Source: Heterobilharzia americana (Eukaryota > Platyhelminthes > Trematoda > Strigeidida > Schistosomatidae). From it: DNA of 64,000 nucleotides. Both the position numbers and the translations under genes were made by a program. How positions within the stretch are numbered: position 1 is the first letter of the stretch; the number at the start of each line of letters is the position of its first letter. The stretch covers positions 18,034,515-18,098,514 of the forward strand of contig OX104131.1 of assembly GCA_944470555.2 (NCBI GenBank), in the 5' to 3' direction. Below are positions 59,515 to 64,000 of this stretch, one piece after another. The notes beneath the pieces are model-generated. The model saw only the letters and a list, made by a program, of their open reading frames with translations. It was not told the origin of the DNA and did no database searches.

Positions 59515-59585
59515 CGGATTCGAACTTCTCTTCTGAGGATTATTTGCCTAATGTTTTATCAACTGAACCACTGGATCGAATTCCT
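59515..59585 (-). mobile_element. tRNA-like SINE head
   Basis: Minus strand CCAGTGGTTCAGTTGATAAA (about 59573-59554) and AGTTCGAATCCGAG (about 59529-59516) give tRNA-like A and B boxes, but no stable cloverleaf. Confidence 0.4.
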
Positions 59586-59744
59586 AACCCTCAGCTCACT
59601 TTCAGTCTAATCACTAAGATTTATTATTTGTGTAATCCCGGCGTAGTATATTAGAACAAATAACAAAATAAACTTTGTATTATTCCTCAACTTCTCGATC
59701 TTGTATGGAAGGTCCTTTTCAAGAGTATGTAGTTTATTTTCTAC

Positions 59745-59830
59745 ACTTGTCCAGTACTCCGGGGTTACCAATATCCTTCCAACTGATGTCAGTCCATGAT
59801 GAATACCAACTTGGAATCACTGAATCTCTA
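59745..59830 (+). mobile_element. SINE 3' end fragment
   Basis: Only the tail is present: CCAACTGATGTCAGTCCATG then ATGAATACCAACTTGGAATC. Confidence 0.6.
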
Positions 59831-59987
59831 CAAACCCCCCAAATTAAACTGATCCAGTGCTCATTGGTGACTAACTTGAAGACGTGATTCGTGAAGTTCC
59901 AGTGAGAAATCCTGACCGGTGGAACAAACCTGGTGACAAATACTCAACGACGAGATTGGGTTGATGGTCGCACTGTGTTATGACCTA

Positions 59988-60110
59988 ACGCAGTGGCTCA
60001 GTGGTAATGTGCTGGCTGCGAGACCTGAAGGTCTTGGGTCCGATCCCTGGCGGGGTGGGGTCATGGGTGCGCACTGCTGAGAAGTCCCATAATGATTTAG
60101 GGGCATATTA
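59988..60110 (+). mobile_element. SINE 5' half
   Basis: Well-kept A-box CGCAGTGGCTCAGTGGTAAT, B-box-like GGGTCCGATCCCTGG (about 60036-60050), then GTGCGCACTGCTGAGAAGTC; truncated in the ribozyme loop. Confidence 0.7.
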
Positions 60111-60494
60111 GACAGCTTGTGTAAATCATTAATTATTTGCATTATGCATACATACCATTTGAACACAGAATAAAATCGATTAATTCATGACATTTTAATG
60201 AATCACATGTTTCTATTGATTGATTGATTGATCGATTGGTCGAACATGGTGAGAGAGATTAAGATTTTGATTCGATGAATTAATTAAATATATATGTGCA
60301 TGCATACCTGAATGTCTTAAAATTAATAGCGTTATTGATGAGATTTGTTATTTAAGGTTTATTTTTCTTAATGAGACCATGGTCTTTTTCTGTGAATTTA
60401 TTTCATCATTAAATCCCCTTGAGTATGCATATATTTCGTCAGGTGTGATATTATTACTTTAAAGGGTTGTTTATAGGTTTACTTTAGAAGAGAA

Positions 60495-60615
60495 GACTGT
60501 AGAATGGGTGTACACTGCTGAGGAGTCCCATTTTAGGACGAAACAGCTGTCCAATGCTCTCAGGTTTTCAGTGTTTCTCCAACCGATATCAGTCCATGAT
60601 GAATATCAACTTGAA
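60495..60615 (+). mobile_element. SINE 3' half with a complete hammerhead core
   Basis: Carries the ribozyme of the next entry and the tail CCAACCGATATCAGTCCATG, ATGAATATCAACTTG; the tRNA head is missing. Confidence 0.7.
60513..60556 (+). ncRNA. Hammerhead ribozyme with palindromic stem III
   Basis: CACTG (60513-60517), CTGAGGA (60518-60524), stem II GTCC/GGAC (60525-60528, 60536-60539), GAAAC (60540-60544), self-complementary ACAGCTGT (60543-60550) as stem III, GTC cleavage triplet ending at 60551, then CAATG (60552-60556), which pairs with CACTG with one mismatch. The fifth core base is G instead of U, a position known to tolerate change. Confidence 0.6.
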
Positions 60616-61024
60616 AACCGTAAAATTTATTGTATCGATTACATATCATCACAGTGGTGTTATGCTGGATTGACCTGAATACTTGGGCTTACAAAGAATT
60701 GACTTACGGGGTCGAATTATGCTCCCCCTATCGATAGCTATCAGTAGACCTCATACATGAGTTGAATTTCGTCGTCTAGCACAAGAACTTGCATTATTTA
60801 TTACTTTTACACACCATGTAATTCAGATCATGGGTTTTAAAAAGTGGACTGAACGAAAAGACTAGTATTTTGAGTAATGGATATTCGGTTTCACTATTAG
60901 TTGGAAAACCGGCATGGATGCAGAAAGGTGAGATTGTCAAAATAGAACATGTGTCCCGAATCCTACCACTGAATATGGTCATTTTTCTGTACATATTTAT
61001 TAACTACAATGGTGAATGGAAATC

Positions 61025-61220
61025 ACTTCATCGCAGTTGATACGTGGTTGTGGACTGTTGCTTTAGGTAGATGACTTACTACCAAGTAGGTTGTAGGTTA
61101 GAACACCACTCCACCTACCCGAGGTTTGAACAGCCAGGTAGTATCATTAACCTCTCAAATAATATTTGTATGACTCACTGCCTACTGTACGAATGTGCAT
61201 AAGGTAGCTGTATGGACTTC
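61025..61220 (+). mobile_element. SINE-2 copy, decayed
   Basis: CCGAGGTTTGAACAGCCAGG then TAGTATCATTAACCTCTCAA and CTCACTGCCTACTGTACGAA..GTGCATAAGG, the SINE-2 body and tail. Confidence 0.6.
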
Positions 61221-61439
61221 AGTCTGTGATTTGAACATTTACATACAGAATTGTCTGCTAAACTGAGTTCCATTCATATACTTGTCATGAGAGTAATAAT
61301 ATTTGGCTTACCTAACCTTGATACGTTGGAAAGAGAGAGAGAGAGAGCATATTTTTTAGTTGGTTGGGGGTAATTGGCAGGTTTCACACTTGTTGGCACT
61401 CCTCAGCAAGGTGTTTCTGAAACCTCCAAAGGGCTGATG

Positions 61440-61515
61440 CCCCTAGTGAGATTCGAACCCGCTTCACCCAGTGGTGTAGTCAGTAACCTTAACACTGAGC
61501 TATTTGGGTAACAGT
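61440..61515 (-). mobile_element. tRNA-like SINE head
   Basis: Minus strand AATAGCTCAGTGTTAAGG (about 61504-61487) and GGGTTCGAATCTCAC (about 61460-61446), at tRNA-like spacing with good A and B boxes. The anticodon arm does not pair well, and no partner acceptor strand is seen, so I call it a SINE head and not a tRNA gene. Confidence 0.45.
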
Positions 61516-61889
61516 TGACCTCCCGTAGGACTGTGTTACGTACATTGACTGGTCACTGGAGAGCAACCAATTCCATGTAAATGGTTAACTGGAAATTGAA
61601 TGTATAGACCAATCAATCTATAGATACACTTCAAGCCATCTAAGAGGAACCATATCATTTCTATTTTGAGAATTTACTACTCTTCTTATTTTCTCGTCAT
61701 CAAACTCAAGAAGGAAAAAATTGAGTCTATTGTCATTACGCGTAGAAAACAGTCATCATGTATTCTAGAGTTTCAAATGTTGCTTAGTCATATTATTTTA
61801 TGATTGAAGCTGTTGTCATGTGTTATTTAGCTACACTACTAGTTATGTCAGATGCTAGGAGTCAGTTTGTAGGAAGCTATATTGTACAT

Positions 61890-62875
61890 TGATGGAGAAG
61901 ATTTGTGGCTCAGAATAACGATAATTGTTCGGCCTTCTCCGAGACTTACGGTTTCTTCTTGGAAGTTTTATCATCAGGTCAGGTAACTTCATTCACATTT
62001 ACTTGATTAAACAAATGAAGCATTTTCAACCTGTATGATGTTTATAGAGGACATTTGCCGACCTTGATCTCTTCTGACTGGGGAGGGGGGGGGTACCAGT
62101 AGCAGCCTATCCTTTTTTGTAAAAAAAATTGGAGGTTGACCTTTATGACTGTTGTCATCTATTGATCTATGCTGATGAGCTAATGTCTGGCTGATTTCCA
62201 GTTGGTCAATCTCTTTTTGGCAGCCCTTATGTAGGGATCGATGCCTACGAATGTATTGATTCCCATTTAATTGGAGAACCATGTTTCCAGGAAATCTCTC
62301 ACCACTTTTCAGCTTGTTGTTGTAGTTTTTCCACGTTTTCCCAATCGAAGTTGTGGTTCCGCTTATGTACATGCATCGATATCAATAATAATATCTTGTA
62401 TCATTTGACTGCAATGTTATTCTCATAAATTCTTTCGGCTATCCGACCACTCGATTGACTAACATACTTATGTTCATAGTCTTTGCACCTAAGGTTATAG
62501 AGCATATTTGTCCCGTTTTCTTTTGGTGATGGATGCTTTAACTGGGATAATATGTTGTTCAGGGATTTGGTTAGTTTGTATGCCACGCTGAAACTGAATG
62601 GATAAAGTGATCGGTCGATAGTTTCTGAGACATCTTTAGATGTATGGTAAAGTGATTCTTTCTGTAGTCTAAGACAATTTTCCTTCTGCATGTTCCGTTG
62701 ACATACATCTCTCGATGAAGTTGGTTAAGTGGATAATTATTGGTTCTGGAAACTGTAAAGGTGGTTTTCTTTCGACTTCTACAGTTGAGTGCTGTAATGA
62801 GTTGTGATATCGATACAGTGTAGATGAACACAACCACAACTTCGGTTGGTACTACGTGGAAATACCACGTCAAGC
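61890..62875 (-). mobile_element. Penelope-like family B, RT end to GIY-YIG and 3' part
   Basis: Minus strand frames: NNYPLNQLHREMYVNGTCRR (about 62740-62690), LSQLKHPSPKENGTNMLYNL then RCKDYEHKYVSQSSGRIAER (about 62555-62435; the linker and the start of a GIY-YIG fold), then KNYNNKLKSGERFPGNMVLQ and DDNSHKGQPPIFF (about 62330-62130). The GIY-YIG glycines are altered. Distinct in sequence from the family at 16880 and 21040. Confidence 0.5.
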
Positions 62876-62879
62876 AAGC

Positions 62880-63245
62880 TTTAAAAAAAGAGAGCGATCC
62901 ACAGATACGTGGACACTGACCCTTATATACGAACTACTACAAAGGGATCAGATAATTGGAAATCAGCCGAGCAAACCAATAACCAAACATTAAATCAACA
63001 GCAGAGATCAATAGATGACAACAGTCATAAAGATCAACCTCTGATAATGAAGAAAGAAAGACAGGCCACTCCAACTCCCAGTCACCCAACCAGTAGAGAT
63101 CAAGGTCGGCAAATGTCCTCTATAAACATTCATACAGGTTGAAAATGCTTCATTTGTTTAATCAAGTAAATGTGAATGAAGTTACCTGACCGGATGATAA
63201 AACTTCCAAGAAGAAACCTTAAGTCTCAAACAAACCAGGAAATTA
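62880..63245 (+). mobile_element. Penelope-like family B, inverted partial copy
   Basis: The end of the same element in opposite orientation: QQRSIDDNSHKDQPLI (about 62998-63047), TSRDQGRQMSSINIHTG ending at a stop (63140-63142), and CGGATGATAAAACTTCCAAGA (about 63190), all with counterparts at 61935-62170 on the minus strand. Confidence 0.6.
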
Positions 63246-63592
63246 TCACTTTAATCAGTATTTAGAACCTGAGCACTGCATTAGTTGTTGTCTACCTATC
63301 AAGTTATTTGTATAATCTACTTCTGCAGGAGTTAGAAGTATTTAATCAGCTTAGTTTTAATGTCGTTGACTTCAGCATTCAATTGTATGGCTTTAATCCC
63401 AGAAGAATGCACTTATTCCTCATGGTTTCATGTGTTTAATTGAAAACATGTCATATCTAGTTTACTAACTTCATTTTATCGATAAACTCTAAGAAACGCT
63501 TAGATATTTTACTGATGTGTTTAATACGCTTCATAAACAAACTTGTCTTCCATTACTTATCTTCTTTCTCTATCCCTTTTGTTCTCTGTTAG
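63246..63592 (+). other. End of intron 2
   Basis: Unique AT-rich sequence with a long pyrimidine tract (63545-63592) and the acceptor TTCTCTGTTAG. Confidence 0.6.
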
Positions 63593-63908
63593 TGATAATC
63601 ATTCTATGGATGATGAAGATGACGATGTTGGTATCGATTTATTCGATTTAGATCATTCCGATTCATCACTGAATAATCCCGGTGATGGTATGCTTGAAAT
63701 GCAGCAACATCAAATCCACCATCATCATCATCAACAACAACAACAACAAATACATAAGGATCAAATCAGAACTGGTATTGGTACAACAAATGATGGAGAT
63801 GATGATGAAATGAAACAAGAGATGAATTGTCTAACTAAGGTTAAATTGTCTCCAAGTCAAGTCGATATGAATCTGGGTATTTCACAAACATATCCTTTCG
63901 GTAATTAA
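63593..63908 (+). CDS. ZMYM/QRICH1-like protein, exon 3 (acidic, His/Gln-rich C-terminal part)
   Basis: Begins one base after AG, completing a Ser codon with the AG of exon 2 (phase 2), and stays open to TAA at 63906-63908. It encodes residues 642-745: DDEDDDVGIDLFDLDHSDSS, a HHHHHQQQQQQ run (about 63718-63750), and LGISQTYPFGN at the end. Composition matches exons 1 and 2. No known domain. A GGTAAT at 63900 could be a splice donor instead of the end of the frame, in which case the gene continues past the window. Confidence 0.68.
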
Positions 63909-64000
63909 TTATGTATATTATGATTCTCTGCGTCGATATTTTGTTATTTTCGTTGTAGTCAGTTCTTTGTGTACTTCTTTCAGCTATTTCAGAGGTGAAA

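Larger units (their letters stand above)
50964..63592 (+). other. Intron 2 of the ZMYM/QRICH1-like gene, 12.6 kb
   Basis: GTAAGA at 50964 and TTCTCTGTTAG at 63582-63592. It contains SINEs, an RTE copy, LINE-B and Penelope-like pieces and a large perfect palindrome. A small exon inside it cannot be excluded; I found no convincing one. Confidence 0.65.

Noticed and set aside
61440..61515. A tRNA gene on the minus strand
   Set aside because: The boxes are good, but I cannot draw a paired acceptor stem or a convincing anticodon arm.
63543..63592. Start of exon 3 at an ATG-like codon upstream
   Set aside because: This stretch is the pyrimidine tract and acceptor; the phase with exon 2 fits only from 63593.

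Overview
The window is AT-rich animal DNA with spliced exons and a very dense load of retroelements. Three things point to a schistosome blood fluke (Platyhelminthes, Trematoda): RTE-type LINEs with the C-terminal wording known from schistosomes, tRNA-headed SINEs carrying hammerhead-ribozyme cores (the Sm-alpha type), and Penelope-like elements with GIY-YIG tails. The species cannot be told from the sequence alone. Names of families are from recognition of motifs, not from a search.

Layout. 0.4-10.6 kb: an internally deleted RTE copy, then a second RTE copy split by a 5.1-kb Gypsy-type LTR retrotransposon (LTRs 3335-3585 and 8197-8448, 4-bp target duplication), then a nearly identical 0.66-kb partial duplication of the RTE/LTR start. 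10.6-12.9 kb: palindromic short repeats and SINEs. 12.9-16.4 kb: an almost full-length RTE copy on the minus strand that is the 'empty site' for the Gypsy insertion. 16.9-21.6 kb: Penelope-like and LINE fragments. 22.1-26.0 kb: an RTE copy, an LTR and a Penelope-like copy joined on the minus strand. 27.5-33.6 kb: further RTE pieces, foldback repeats and SINEs. 33.6-38.4 kb: mostly unassigned. 38.4-43.1 kb: three head-to-tail copies of a second LINE lineage (here called LINE-B).

47.3-63.9 kb holds the only host gene I can support. It has at least three exons (47360-48312, 49995-50963, 63593-63908), joined by phase-2 introns with good GT/AG borders, giving a 745-residue open frame. Its middle resembles the DUF3504 domain of ZMYM/QRICH1 proteins, which is thought to derive from a Crypton tyrosine recombinase. 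Both introns are packed with LINE, RTE, SINE and Penelope-like debris, and the 12.6-kb second intron contains a perfect 304-bp inverted repeat.

No mobile element in the window has an intact coding frame. The most unusual signals are the perfect palindrome, the fresh microhomology-bounded duplication, the LTR that joins a Penelope-like element to an RTE copy, and the repeated growth of microsatellites inside the RTE reverse-transcriptase frame, including at its catalytic Asp-Asp motif.
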